A stretch of DNA of 7,329 nt from Microcaldota archaeon (GCA_027328265.1 DAHVVD010000054.1:1-7329); one strand, 5' to 3'. Positions 1-5,876 are shown, counted from the first letter of the stretch. The notes: generated from the letters alone by a model not told the origin. Numbers and translations are program-made.

Positions 1-186
1 GTGGTCGGGCATGACCTCAAGTGCAAGAACTCTGCATTCTAATCGTTCTGCCTTTTCCTTTATCAGTTCCTTTAGTCGTTGTTCCACTTTATCAACCAAT
101 ACCTTTCTCCTATACTTAGAACACCAGACGAAATGATAGCCCATGAAATGAACACTTGTCTTGGAAGCACTATATCCTTTTGGCAT
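1..186 (-). CDS. tnpA: IS200/IS605-family TnpA transposase (Y1 HUH), N-terminal 62 residues, cut by window edge
   Basis: Reading the minus strand from an ATG at 186 gives 62 open codons running off the left edge. The protein begins MPKGYSASKTSVHFMGYHFV, then has WCSKYRRKVL, an acidic/basic amphipathic helix, and ends LALEVMPDH. That is the N-terminal half of the IS200/IS605 TnpA fold: the V-W-C-x-K-Y-R-R strand and the MPDH that opens the HUH metal-binding motif (the second His would be just outside the window). In this family TnpA is a Y1 single-strand transposase that cuts and rejoins hairpin-marked ends; the catalytic Tyr lies in the missing C-terminal half. A TATA-like box about 26 bp upstream fits a leaderless transcript. 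Whether the full element also carries tnpB, or whether tnpA is intact, cannot be seen. Family call is firm; activity is unknown. Confidence 0.9.
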   Translation of the reverse strand, partial: MPKGYSASKTSVHFMGYHFVWCSKYRRKVLVDKVEQRLKELIKEKAERLECRVLALEVMPDH

Positions 187-206
187 GACTAATATATAAA
201 CATACT

Positions 207-217
207 CTTATATATAC
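207..217 (-). promoter_or_regulatory. TATA-like box for tnpA
   Basis: The minus strand reads GTATATATAAG, centred about 26 bp before the tnpA ATG at 186. In archaea that spacing places transcription start at or next to the start codon, so a leaderless mRNA is likely. A second AT-rich stretch at 191-200 is too close to the ATG to serve. Confidence 0.45.
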
Positions 218-242
218 CTATCGGCATCATACTTCCTATGAC

Positions 243-305
243 AGCGGTTCGCTTTCATCCCACCCCTAAAGGGAACCCCCTGAAGAGGGTGTGGGATTTC
301 CCGCT
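243..305 (-). repeat. Subterminal hairpin in the left end (LE) of the IS200/IS605 element
   Basis: An imperfect palindrome lies upstream of tnpA. ATCCCAC (257-263) pairs with GTGGGAT (291-297), extended by CCCT (264-267) with AGGG (286-289) across a one-base bulge. An outer arm AGCGG (243-247) can pair with CCGCT (301-305); AGCG/CGCT (243-246/250-253) could form an alternative small hairpin. TnpA enzymes recognise such single-stranded hairpins at the element ends, and its place just 5' of tnpA makes this the left end. The exact LE boundary is not fixed: IS200/IS605 elements insert 3' of a short target without duplicating it, and the minus strand reads TTTTAAC just outside the hairpin (about 311-317), a plausible target. 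Confidence 0.65.
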
Positions 306-313
306 CACGATGT

Positions 314-327
314 TAAAACTTAGTAAT
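314..327 (+). repeat. 14-bp direct repeat, copy 1
   Basis: TAAAACTTAGTAAT occurs here and again, identically, at 476-489. The copies flank a 148-bp segment whose ends resemble inverted repeats, so they are best read as a target-site duplication. Confidence 0.6.
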
Positions 328-474
328 TGTGTTGCCCTGAATGTTGACTGTTCTCCTTTCCTCATTTCCCGTATTATCCCTCTCATCTGCCTGTTGGTCA
401 GTTTCCTCATGATTTGTATGTCTTTTACAAAATCATATTCTTTTGTCGCGAGAAACTTATTTCTGGATAATACA
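328..474 (-). mobile_element. Short deletion derivative (MITE-like) of an IS481-like DDE insertion sequence
   Basis: The segment is bounded by identical 14-bp direct repeats. Its left end on plus reads TGTGTTGCCCTGAA and its right end on minus reads TGTATTATCCAGAA; these agree at 10 of 14 positions and both start TGT, as is typical of IS481-family ends, a family whose target duplications can reach about 15 bp. Inside, on minus, is a start codon followed by a helix-turn-helix beginning like those of archaeal integrase-core transposases. At ~147 bp it is far shorter than an intact IS (about 1 kb), so most of the transposase gene has been deleted. The IS481 assignment is inference from end sequence, repeat length and the HTH fragment. 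The base at 475 makes the exact boundary uncertain by one position. Confidence 0.45.
330..410 (-). pseudogene. N-terminal HTH fragment of a DDE/integrase-core transposase
   Basis: From an ATG at 410 on minus, 27 codons read MRKLTNRQMRGIIREMRKGE followed by QSTFRAT. The pattern K-L-[ST]-N-R-x-[MI]-R-x-I-I-R-E-x-x-K-G-E is what I recognise as the start of the helix-turn-helix of archaeal IS481-like transposases (family knowledge). The similarity stops at about position 330, exactly where the right-hand terminal repeat begins, so the rest of the gene was removed, probably by internal deletion. The frame stays open through the direct repeat into the IS200/IS605 hairpin, which is chance read-through. 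No catalytic DDE residues remain, so it cannot be a working transposase. Confidence 0.5.
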
Positions 475-475
475 C

Positions 476-489
476 TAAAACTTAGTAAT
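476..489 (+). repeat. 14-bp direct repeat, copy 2
   Basis: Identical to 314-327 (TAAAACTTAGTAAT). It closes the MITE-like segment on the right and lies about 50 bp upstream of the next plus-strand gene. Confidence 0.6.
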
Positions 490-492
490 AGA

Positions 493-505
493 TAATATTA
501 TATAG
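493..505 (+). promoter_or_regulatory. TATA-like box for the 540-956 gene
   Basis: The AT-rich run TAATATTATATAG lies about 40 bp upstream of the ATG at 540. A start site about 25 bp downstream would give a leader of roughly 10-20 nt containing AGGTTGA, a weak Shine-Dalgarno-like match directly before the ATG. The transposon remnant's direct repeat ends only a few bases upstream, so insertion may have altered this promoter's upstream region. Confidence 0.35.
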
Positions 506-539
506 GTGAAAATACATAACAAAATAAGATGTAGGTTGA

Positions 540-956
540 ATGACAGAAACAAACTTGAAATTGAAATTGTCACAAGGAAACGGGAAAGTAGGTTTGAACA
601 CCGTAGACTTGAACACCGATAGAATGAAACAAAGGTTAAACCCTATAAGGCGTTGGTTAGTCTCCTCTCCAGAGCGTCGGGCTCCAGAGCGTCGAGATCT
701 TGACGCCATTACTGCTGCTGCTATTACTGCTGTTGAAGAGGCGCTACTAAAGGCACCTAACCAGAGGACTGCTGAAGTTTTTGCATACGGGCTAAGAGAC
801 ATAGCTGAAAAAAATCCTAGAGCGGTTGAAACTGTAGCTAAAAAGGTGAAAGCCCTCCTTGAAAAGGGAGATGTGGTAGAAGCTAAAAAAGAAATTTATG
901 ATGCTGTGGGTAAACTTGAGAGACGCGATTCTGCTCATGGAATAGCTAGGCCTTGA
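540..956 (+). CDS. Small helical protein of unknown function with internal 5-residue repeats
   Basis: Not recognised. The 138-residue product has a polar, basic N-terminal third and an alpha-helical C-terminal two-thirds. Residues about 77-130, starting NQRTAEVFAYGLRDIAEKNP, resemble HEAT/armadillo-like helical hairpins (hydrophobics at i, i+3/4 and a helix-breaking N-P); that is impression, not an assignment. There is no signal peptide, membrane segment or Cys/His metal site. Three pairs of near-identical five-residue blocks occur in the first 70 residues (LNTVD/LNTDR, SPERR/APERR, AITAA/AITAV), each matching a 15-bp DNA tandem repeat. The gene sits between the mobile remnants and the ribosomal operon, transcribed towards the latter, and its TGA is 2 bp from the TAA of the convergent RNase gene. 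The antisense frame at 482-802 is less protein-like. Probably real, but lineage-specific. Confidence 0.6.
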   Translation: MTETNLKLKLSQGNGKVGLNTVDLNTDRMKQRLNPIRRWLVSSPERRAPERRDLDAITAAAITAVEEALLKAPNQRTAEVFAYGLRDIAEKNPRAVETVAKKVKALLEKGDVVEAKKEIYDAVGKLERRDSAHGIARP

Positions 957-958
957 AA

Positions 959-2269
959 TTAGAGAGTGAAGCTGTCCATTAGCTTCGGCAGATGAACCTT
1001 GTACTTGTTCTTTAGAACGTCTGCGAACTCCTTCGACTTTGATGGTTCTCCGTGGACTATGAAGATGTCCTGGAGGTTCTTTATCTTGCCTACTAGCGTG
1101 GCAAGCTGCGCCCTGTCCGCGTGAGCAGAGAGCCTGTACTGCTCAACCTTGAGATTAATTTTTACCTTTCTCCCGTCTATCTCGAGCTCCTTGGCTCCGT
1201 CTGCAAGCTCCCTTCCTCGTGTTCCTTCTGCCTGATATCCAACTAGTATAAGTTTATTCTTCTCGTCGCTTCCCATCTGTACCAGATACTTGAGTATTGG
1301 CCCTCCTGTCAGCATGCCGCTTGTCGTGACTATTATCGAGGATTCATTGCTTCTCATAATCTTCTTCCTTTCCTGTATGCCCTCCACTTGCACGAAGTTC
1401 TTGCTCTTGAACGGATCGTCGTCGTTGAGAAGGATCCTCTTCTGAAGTTCGTCCCTGCAGTAGATGACGTTGTGCCTATGGATCCTCATGGCCTTGTTGA
1501 CCATCCCGTCTGTGTATATCTGCACTGTGGGAAACGCGCCTGATCGCATATAGTCGTCGAGTATGAAGAGTATCTCCTGTGCCCTTCCAACACCGAAGCT
1601 CGGCACCAGTACCTTGCCTCCTTTGGTCAGGGTCTCTTTTATGCTCGCGGTCAAGGCGCCAAGTGTAGTTTTTTCAGAGGCAAAAATGTCCTTCTCGCCT
1701 GCGTACGTGCTCTCAGTAATCAGCACCTCTGCGTTGAGGTACTCGGTGTATGCGGCGTCTAGCAGCTTTGTCGTCCTGAGGTTGACGTCTCCTGTGTAGA
1801 TAAGCCTCTTCTTTCCAACATGCGCCTCTATCATTGCACTGCCGAGTATGTGACCTGCGGGAACCAGTCTGAGGCTTATGTCTTTTATCTTGAACTCCTT
1901 GTAGTACTCGACCATTTCGAAGTGCTTCTGCATCTTGGCGAATCCCTCTCTCGTCACGTTGCTTGGGTTCGAGATTTTGAGATAGTCGCTCACTAGTATG
2001 TTAATAAGCTCGACTGTGGGCTTTGTGGCGTAGATACGGCCCTGGAATCCAGCAGTGTAGAGGTGAGGCAGGTAGGCTGAATGGTCCAGGTGTGCATGCG
2101 AGACTATCACTGCGTCTATCGATTTGAGCTCCTTGTCATCAATAAGTGGATACTCCTCCTGCGCACCAATCTTGACTCCTGCGTCGAGGAGTATCTTGGC
2201 GTTCTCGCTCTCGACCATTATGCAGCTTCTTCCTATCTCGGATGCTGCACCAAAAAAAGTTATCCGCAA
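959..2269 (-). CDS. Metallo-beta-lactamase/beta-CASP ribonuclease, KH-less archaeal aCPSF2/aRNase J class
   Basis: 436 residues, a usual length for archaeal beta-CASP proteins without KH domains. All family motifs are visible: the strand F-F-G-A-A-S-E-I-G-R-S at 5-15; LLDAGV with D29 (motif 1); the zinc motif HAHLDH at 58-63 (motif 2); H140 in VPAGHILGSA (motif 3); D161 in YTGD (motif 4); and beta-CASP motifs A (E186 in TEST), B (H383 in SAHADR) and C (H406 in VHGEPS). TTSGMLTGGP at 315-324 is also typical. These zinc enzymes cut or degrade RNA (endonuclease and/or 5'-3' exonuclease) in 3'-end formation and decay. The N-terminus starts directly with the MBL fold, so it is not aCPSF1. The start is TTG at 2269, directly after the upstream gene's TGA; a GGTG seven bases upstream may be its ribosome site. 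Last gene of the uL30-led operon. Whether it acts as endo- or exonuclease is not decidable here. Confidence 0.92.
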   Translation of the reverse strand: MRITFFGAASEIGRSCIMVESENAKILLDAGVKIGAQEEYPLIDDKELKSIDAVIVSHAHLDHSAYLPHLYTAGFQGRIYATKPTVELINILVSDYLKISNPSNVTREGFAKMQKHFEMVEYYKEFKIKDISLRLVPAGHILGSAMIEAHVGKKRLIYTGDVNLRTTKLLDAAYTEYLNAEVLITESTYAGEKDIFASEKTTLGALTASIKETLTKGGKVLVPSFGVGRAQEILFILDDYMRSGAFPTVQIYTDGMVNKAMRIHRHNVIYCRDELQKRILLNDDDPFKSKNFVQVEGIQERKKIMRSNESSIIVTTSGMLTGGPILKYLVQMGSDEKNKLILVGYQAEGTRGRELADGAKELEIDGRKVKINLKVEQYRLSAHADRAQLATLVGKIKNLQDIFIVHGEPSKSKEFADVLKNKYKVHLPKLMDSFTL

Positions 2270-2917
2270 TCAAGCACCGTTCTCCTTCCCGACCTTCTTG
2301 TCTTTTATAATCGCGATGTCTGCGAAGCTCACTTCCTGGATTTTCTGCTCCTGCCGCACTCTCGGCTTGTTTGCCTGACCTCTCGATCTCCTTAGGCCAG
2401 AGTAAAGTACGTCGAGTCTCCTCTCGAGCTCCTGAAGCTCCTTGTTTGTGTTCTCTATCTGCTTTGTCAGCTCCTCTATGTCATGGGCCACGAACTCTGC
2501 CTTCCTCCTCATCCTGTAGCTCGCTATCGCCTCCTCGAGCTCTTTCTCTACCTCGTTCTTCTTCCTTATCAGCTCCTTCTCCGCATCCAGAGTATAAGCT
2601 TCGGTGGAAATCCGGAACTCAAGGCTCTCCTTCTTCCTGCGGAGGTAGCCTATGTTCTTTGTAGATTTCTTGCTCATCTCAGCGAGCTTGGCTATCGCTT
2701 CCCTCTCAGCGAACTTGTAGTTGAGCTTCCTCCTGAACCTTCTCAGGTTGTCAAGGAGCATGCCCTTCTTCTTTCTCTCTTCCTCTATCTTGGTGTTTAT
2801 CTCGCCTCCTGGGCCTGTCTCCTTCTTCACAGGTGGGGCTTGAGGAGTAGATTGCTCATCTGCGGCCTTCGCTTCCACCTTTCCCCCCTTCTCCTTTTCG
2901 CTCAGTAAATCAGCCAT
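2270..2917 (-). CDS. Archaeal coiled-coil protein, COG1340-like
   Basis: 215 residues, soluble and highly charged. Residues 1-40 are a low-complexity tail rich in K, E, A, P and Q; 41-178 form a long coiled coil; 179-215 are a basic, probably flexible tail. The section YLRRKKESLEFRISTEAYTL followed by DAEKEL (91-116) matches the hallmark of archaeal coiled-coil proteins grouped in COG1340 (a basic helix, then L-E-[FW]-R-x-x-T-E-x-x-[ST]-L-x-x-E-K-E-L), whose function is not established to my knowledge. The ATG at 2917 overlaps the glycosyltransferase stop by 8 bp, and its TGA abuts the TTG of the RNase gene, so it is probably translated by coupling with both. Position in a ribosomal-protein operon next to an RNase hints at an RNA or ribosome-associated scaffold, but this is inference. 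Confidence 0.75.
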   Translation of the reverse strand: MADLLSEKEKGGKVEAKAADEQSTPQAPPVKKETGPGGEINTKIEEERKKKGMLLDNLRRFRRKLNYKFAEREAIAKLAEMSKKSTKNIGYLRRKKESLEFRISTEAYTLDAEKELIRKKNEVEKELEEAIASYRMRRKAEFVAHDIEELTKQIENTNKELQELERRLDVLYSGLRRSRGQANKPRVRQEQKIQEVSFADIAIIKDKKVGKENGA

Positions 2918-4082
2918 TGTATGTTGACAGGACTAAATTATAAACTCCCAGCAGCTTGTCGGTCGCTTTGTCGACAGAAAACTCGCCTGCTGTCTTCAAT
3001 GTATGACAAATATATGGAGATGAATCATTTAAAACCTTTTCTATCTTCGCTGCGCACCCTCTGTAGTCGCCTGGTCTGAACTTTTCGCCGTTCTTTCCGT
3101 TCTTTATCAGCTCGCCCAGAGCGAGGGAGTTGGCGCCCACGACAGGAGTGCCGGTTGCCATAGCCTCTATCGAAACTATTCCCTGGGTCTCGAATGTAGA
3201 TGGCAGGCAGAGCGTGTCTGAGGCAGCGTAAAGTTTCGGAAGGGTGCTTCTCTCCACATGGCCGAGGAACCTCACGTGCCTTTGTATCCCAAGCCTCTTT
3301 GCCATTGACTTGTAGTGAGATTCAGCAGGGCCTGTGCCTCCTATCAGGAAGTGGATGTCTTTCCTTCTCCTGAGCAGTAGCGAGGCAGAGTTCAGGAGCA
3401 CCTCTATCTTCTTCTCCTTGCTCAGCCTTCCCATGTATAGGACCACTTTCTCCTTCTCTTTTATGCCGAGGCTTTTCCTAAGCTCGTCGCCGCTGACTTT
3501 TGGATTGAAGGTCTTGAGATCGACGCTGTTAGGCACCACCATTATATTCTCTATGCCTCCGTAGTTCCTGAGCCTCTTGGCTATGACATCAGATGGCACT
3601 ATTGTGGCGTTGCACCTCCTGTAGAAGAATTGGATGTATTTCAGCATGTACTTCGAGGTGAGTTTCTTGAGCTGCACGTTCTTGGGATAGTAGTCGTTCA
3701 CTATGGTCCTGTGGTTTATCAGGGTGTGGTAGGAGCCTATCAGCGGATACTTGCCGAGCTTTGCGCTTATCAGGCCGGCGAGGCCCATAACCAGTGGCGT
3801 GTGGGCGTGGATCATGTCTATCTTGAGGTTCTTTAGCTTGGCTATCGAGTTGTATGGGAAGATCGCCATGCTGTACTGGGGGTATGGCTTGAAGTCTATG
3901 CCTGGATAAAGGAAGGTGTTTTTTGGATGCGCAGCTGTTGACCCTATTTTGTGGCTCGAGAAGATGTAGACCGTGTGGCCGCGGCTCTCGAGCTCTCCCT
4001 TGAAATTTAGTATCGAGCTTACGACGCCGTCGATTGCAGGTAGATATGTGTCTGTGTAGAATGCGATCTTGAGGCTCTCCAT
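2910..4082 (-). CDS. GT4-family (GT-B fold) glycosyltransferase
   Basis: 390 residues, normal length for GT4. The N-terminal Rossmann domain has IAFYTDTYLPAIDGVVSSI at 6-24 (the G-rich acceptor loop), then HAHTPLVMG (92-100) and GSYHT (116-120). The C-terminal donor-binding domain has YMGRLSKEK (216-224, with R219 and K224 where GT4 enzymes contact the nucleotide-sugar phosphates), IGGTGP (247-252), FLGHV and the E-x7-E motif E298...E306 in FETQGIVSIE. These are retaining enzymes using UDP- or GDP-sugars. The nearest families known to me are diacylglycerol glucosyltransferases and phosphatidylinositol mannosyltransferases, so a lipid or glycan acceptor on the cytoplasmic membrane face is plausible; substrate cannot be read from sequence. 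There is no membrane span. The ATG at 4082 follows the uL15 stop by 4 bp, and the stop overlaps the next gene, so it is the operon's middle gene. Confidence 0.92.
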   Translation of the reverse strand: MESLKIAFYTDTYLPAIDGVVSSILNFKGELESRGHTVYIFSSHKIGSTAAHPKNTFLYPGIDFKPYPQYSMAIFPYNSIAKLKNLKIDMIHAHTPLVMGLAGLISAKLGKYPLIGSYHTLINHRTIVNDYYPKNVQLKKLTSKYMLKYIQFFYRRCNATIVPSDVIAKRLRNYGGIENIMVVPNSVDLKTFNPKVSGDELRKSLGIKEKEKVVLYMGRLSKEKKIEVLLNSASLLLRRRKDIHFLIGGTGPAESHYKSMAKRLGIQRHVRFLGHVERSTLPKLYAASDTLCLPSTFETQGIVSIEAMATGTPVVGANSLALGELIKNGKNGEKFRPGDYRGCAAKIEKVLNDSSPYICHTLKTAGEFSVDKATDKLLGVYNLVLSTYNG

Positions 4083-4086
4083 CAGA

Positions 4087-4485
4087 TCATAGCTTTACGG
4101 CCTCGCCTCCTGCCGCCTTTATCTTCTCCATCGCCTTCTTCGAGAAAGAGGTGGCCTTAACAACAGTTGGCCTTGATAGGGTGCCATTGCTGAGAACCTT
4201 GTAGCCCTTGAGCTCTATCGTCGGTTTTTCTCCTCCAGCCTCAATTGCCCTGTTTGAGAGCGAGTCGAGGTTTATCTCGCTGAGTATTTTCTTTCTCCAT
4301 GGCTTGAATCCTGTCTTGCCTATTGTCTCCTTAGCGTAAACTACTGTCCATGACCACTTGTGCTTCCCGCCTCCCTTCCCGACTCCGCCGCGGTCCCCTG
4401 CACCTCTCCTGTTCTTTATGTTTCCTGCTCCCCATCTCCTCGTGCCGAGGAACTTCCTGTTTCTCTTCTTCATCCTTTTGACCAT
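4087..4485 (-). CDS. rpl15: Large-subunit ribosomal protein uL15 (archaeal L15P)
   Basis: 132 residues, basic, slightly short for archaeal L15. The N-terminal RNA-threading tail RKFLGTRRWGAGN (10-22) followed by NRRGAGDRGGVGKGGGKHKW (25-44) is typical glycine/arginine-rich uL15. The C-terminal globular part shows the family signature: LKGYKVLSNGTLSRPTVVKA (92-111), then TSFSKKAMEKIKAAGG (112-127). It binds 23S rRNA in the large subunit. The ATG at 4485 lies 9 bp after the uL30 stop, with GTGAT at an SD-like spacing; a second Met at codon 5 is a less likely start. Order uL30-uL15 is the archaeal norm, but the following gene is a glycosyltransferase rather than the usual secY. Confidence 0.96.
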   Translation of the reverse strand: MVKRMKKRNRKFLGTRRWGAGNIKNRRGAGDRGGVGKGGGKHKWSWTVVYAKETIGKTGFKPWRKKILSEINLDSLSNRAIEAGGEKPTIELKGYKVLSNGTLSRPTVVKATSFSKKAMEKIKAAGGEAVKL

Positions 4486-4494
4486 TATATCACG

Positions 4495-4920
4495 TCACAT
4501 CATTCTCTTGAGGAGCTCGTTTATCTTTTCGCCCCTGTATCCGAGCGCGCCGCCGTTGCTGTACGAGTGCTTTATCCCCTCGTAGCCTCTTCGCGGAGGG
4601 TGCATGCGGATCGGAAATCTTATCGAGTCCCGCGGCCTCTTCTTGCCACCAAAGATCTCCTCGAGTTCCTCCTTCTTAACGCTTAATTCTTTCCTTGAAG
4701 CGAGTTTCCCGAGAAGGTCATTGCTTATCTCGCCATATGTCACGAAGTCATTGCACTTCTTTATCATTCCCATGTTGGGTTTTGTGCCGTAGATGAGAGT
4801 GAGGTTGTTTATCCTATCGAGGTTCAGCCTTGAGAGAGTCTCCTTTATGTCGTGCCTCACTCCTGCCCTGCCCCTGACACGTATGACTGCCAGTAGTTTG
4901 TTTCCGCCTTTTGCATCCAT
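4495..4920 (-). CDS. rpl30: Large-subunit ribosomal protein uL30 (archaeal L30P)
   Basis: 141 residues from the ATG at 4920. The core starts KLLAVIRVRGRAGVRHDIKE, with TLSRLNLDRINNLTLI next, the standard uL30 fold; the C-terminal extension FPIRMHPPRRGYEGIKHSYS, then NGGALGYRGEKINELLKRM, is the part that separates archaeal/eukaryotic uL30 (L7 family) from the short bacterial protein. A GTG three codons further upstream (4929) would add M-F-F; neither start has a strong SD, and I prefer the ATG. First gene of the five-gene minus-strand cluster, preceded by a TATA-like box and separated from the ZIP gene by about 80 bp. Confidence 0.96.
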   Translation of the reverse strand: MDAKGGNKLLAVIRVRGRAGVRHDIKETLSRLNLDRINNLTLIYGTKPNMGMIKKCNDFVTYGEISNDLLGKLASRKELSVKKEELEEIFGGKKRPRDSIRFPIRMHPPRRGYEGIKHSYSNGGALGYRGEKINELLKRMM

Positions 4921-4980
4921 GAAAAACACGATCGTTCTCTATCTCTGTCTTTGTTGATTGCTAATTATATGGAGAGAAAT

Positions 4981-4990
4981 CTATTTAAAG
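4981..4990 (-). promoter_or_regulatory. TATA-like box for the uL30 operon
   Basis: The minus strand reads CTTTAAATAG, a good archaeal TATA match, about 65 bp before the uL30 ATG. A start site near 4960 would leave a leader of about 40 nt. A second candidate, CATATAATTAG at about 4961-4971, would give a leader of about 20 nt. No other gap in the downstream five genes is large enough for a promoter, so this one probably drives them all. Confidence 0.5.
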
Positions 4991-5007
4991 ATGTGTAGAA
5001 TGCTAGA

Positions 5008-5838
5008 TCATGCGCCACCAAGAGAGACTATCAGGTCTGTGATGAAGCCGACCATCAGCCCAAGAAAGACCCCTGTCATCAGCACCTTGTTCGAGGTCTG
5101 TTTTGCGGCCACTGTATACATGAGCAGTATCACGAAGATGAGTGCACCTCCAGCAAAGGCCAGGAAGAGCACATACAGTATAGGGGAAACCCAGATACTA
5201 CCAATAAGAGTACCGATAAAGGTGGGCCCACCTCCTATCAGACCCAGCTTGATAAGGGTGATCAGCTGCGGCTTTCTCTCGCTGGTGGCGAATGGACCAA
5301 GTATCCCAAATCCCTCCGTTGCGTTGTGGGCCCCGAATCCGATTATTAGCAAAAGGGCAAGTCCTATCACACCTGCAGCGTAAGACTGGCCTATTGCAAG
5401 ACCCTCGCTGAAGTTGTGTGCACCTATCCCTATCGCAATCATTGTGGCGAGTCTTAATCTGTTTAGGTGCATAGAGTCCTTTCCAGCCATGCTTTTCTCA
5501 AGCTTCTCCTCTGTCTTCGCTGGCCCTTTCATGTATCTGCCTTCGTAGACTGCGAGGCCGATGAGACCCAGGGCTATGCCAGCAAACATAGTAATGAGGA
5601 GTGCTATGCCGCTTGCCATCGGTACCTTTCCAGCAAGCGCGCTTACAACAGTACTGGTGACGGTATCCCAGGCGTGACCGAAGACGTCAACCACAAGGAA
5701 GATGAGGATGCCTATCGCAAGCGCGTTGAGGAACGCCTTCTTCTTTGCGCTGGCGTTCATCAGTGCCAGAGGAAAACCGAGGAAGATTGTGAAGCCAGCT
5801 ATCGCTCCAAGCAGAAGCAGTTCGTAATAGTTTATCAT
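5008..5838 (-). CDS. ZIP-family divalent metal transporter
   Basis: 276 residues with eight predicted membrane helices (about 5-28, 35-56, 76-98, 130-150, 156-178, 195-215, 220-243, 252-273) and a basic cytoplasmic loop between helices 3 and 4 (about 100-128). The metal path is clear: GAHNFSEGLAIG in helix 4 (H141, N142, E145) and GAHNATEGFGI in helix 5 (H171, N172, E175), the HNxxEG/HNxxEG pair of the ZIP family. D51 and H55 in helix 2 may also face the pore. The loop contains only one His (H124), so the His-rich metal-sensing loop of many ZIPs is absent. ZIPs bring Zn2+, Fe2+ or Mn2+ into the cytoplasm; the ion is not readable here. ATG at 5838 has GGAGTG five bases upstream, a strong SD. 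Single-gene unit with its own promoter region. Confidence 0.93.
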   Translation of the reverse strand: MINYYELLLLGAIAGFTIFLGFPLALMNASAKKKAFLNALAIGILIFLVVDVFGHAWDTVTSTVVSALAGKVPMASGIALLITMFAGIALGLIGLAVYEGRYMKGPAKTEEKLEKSMAGKDSMHLNRLRLATMIAIGIGAHNFSEGLAIGQSYAAGVIGLALLLIIGFGAHNATEGFGILGPFATSERKPQLITLIKLGLIGGGPTFIGTLIGSIWVSPILYVLFLAFAGGALIFVILLMYTVAAKQTSNKVLMTGVFLGLMVGFITDLIVSLGGA

Positions 5839-5843
5839 TCCAG

Positions 5844-5849
5844 CACTCC
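5844..5849 (-). promoter_or_regulatory. Shine-Dalgarno site of the ZIP gene
   Basis: GGAGTG on minus with five bases to the ATG at 5838. It is the clearest SD on the minus strand of this window and implies a transcript with a leader rather than a leaderless one. Confidence 0.6.
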
Positions 5850-5876
5850 GGTTATCCTTTATTTATGTGACATCCT

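Noticed and set aside
243..305. Hairpin as a TnpB-associated guide RNA end
   Set aside because: It lies 5' of tnpA on the same element and no tnpB is present in the window, so a left-end recognition hairpin is the simpler reading.
314..489. Casposon or CRISPR-like origin for the 14-bp direct repeat
   Set aside because: Only two copies, no array and no Cas1-like gene; the TGT ends and transposase HTH fragment fit an IS481-like remnant better.
238..495. 85-codon plus-strand reading frame across the mobile remnants
   Set aside because: It is antisense to the IS hairpin and the HTH fragment and crosses both element boundaries; the open frame is a by-product.
594..732. 15-bp repeats as a CRISPR or minisatellite array
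   Set aside because: Three different sequences, each present twice, in frame within a coding region; not a uniform array.
482..802. 106-codon minus-strand frame overlapping the 540-956 gene
   Set aside because: Low-complexity Ser/Ala run and an AT-rich tail of no recognisable pattern; the plus-strand frame is more protein-like and has a TATA-like box.
2483..2908. 141-codon plus-strand frame antisense to the coiled-coil gene
   Set aside because: A Leu-rich mirror of a Lys/Glu-rich coiled coil; codon bias of the real gene keeps the complement open.
4921..4929. GTG start for uL30 at 4929
   Set aside because: Adds only three residues (M-F-F) with no supporting SD; the ATG at 4920 gives a normal uL30 N-terminus.
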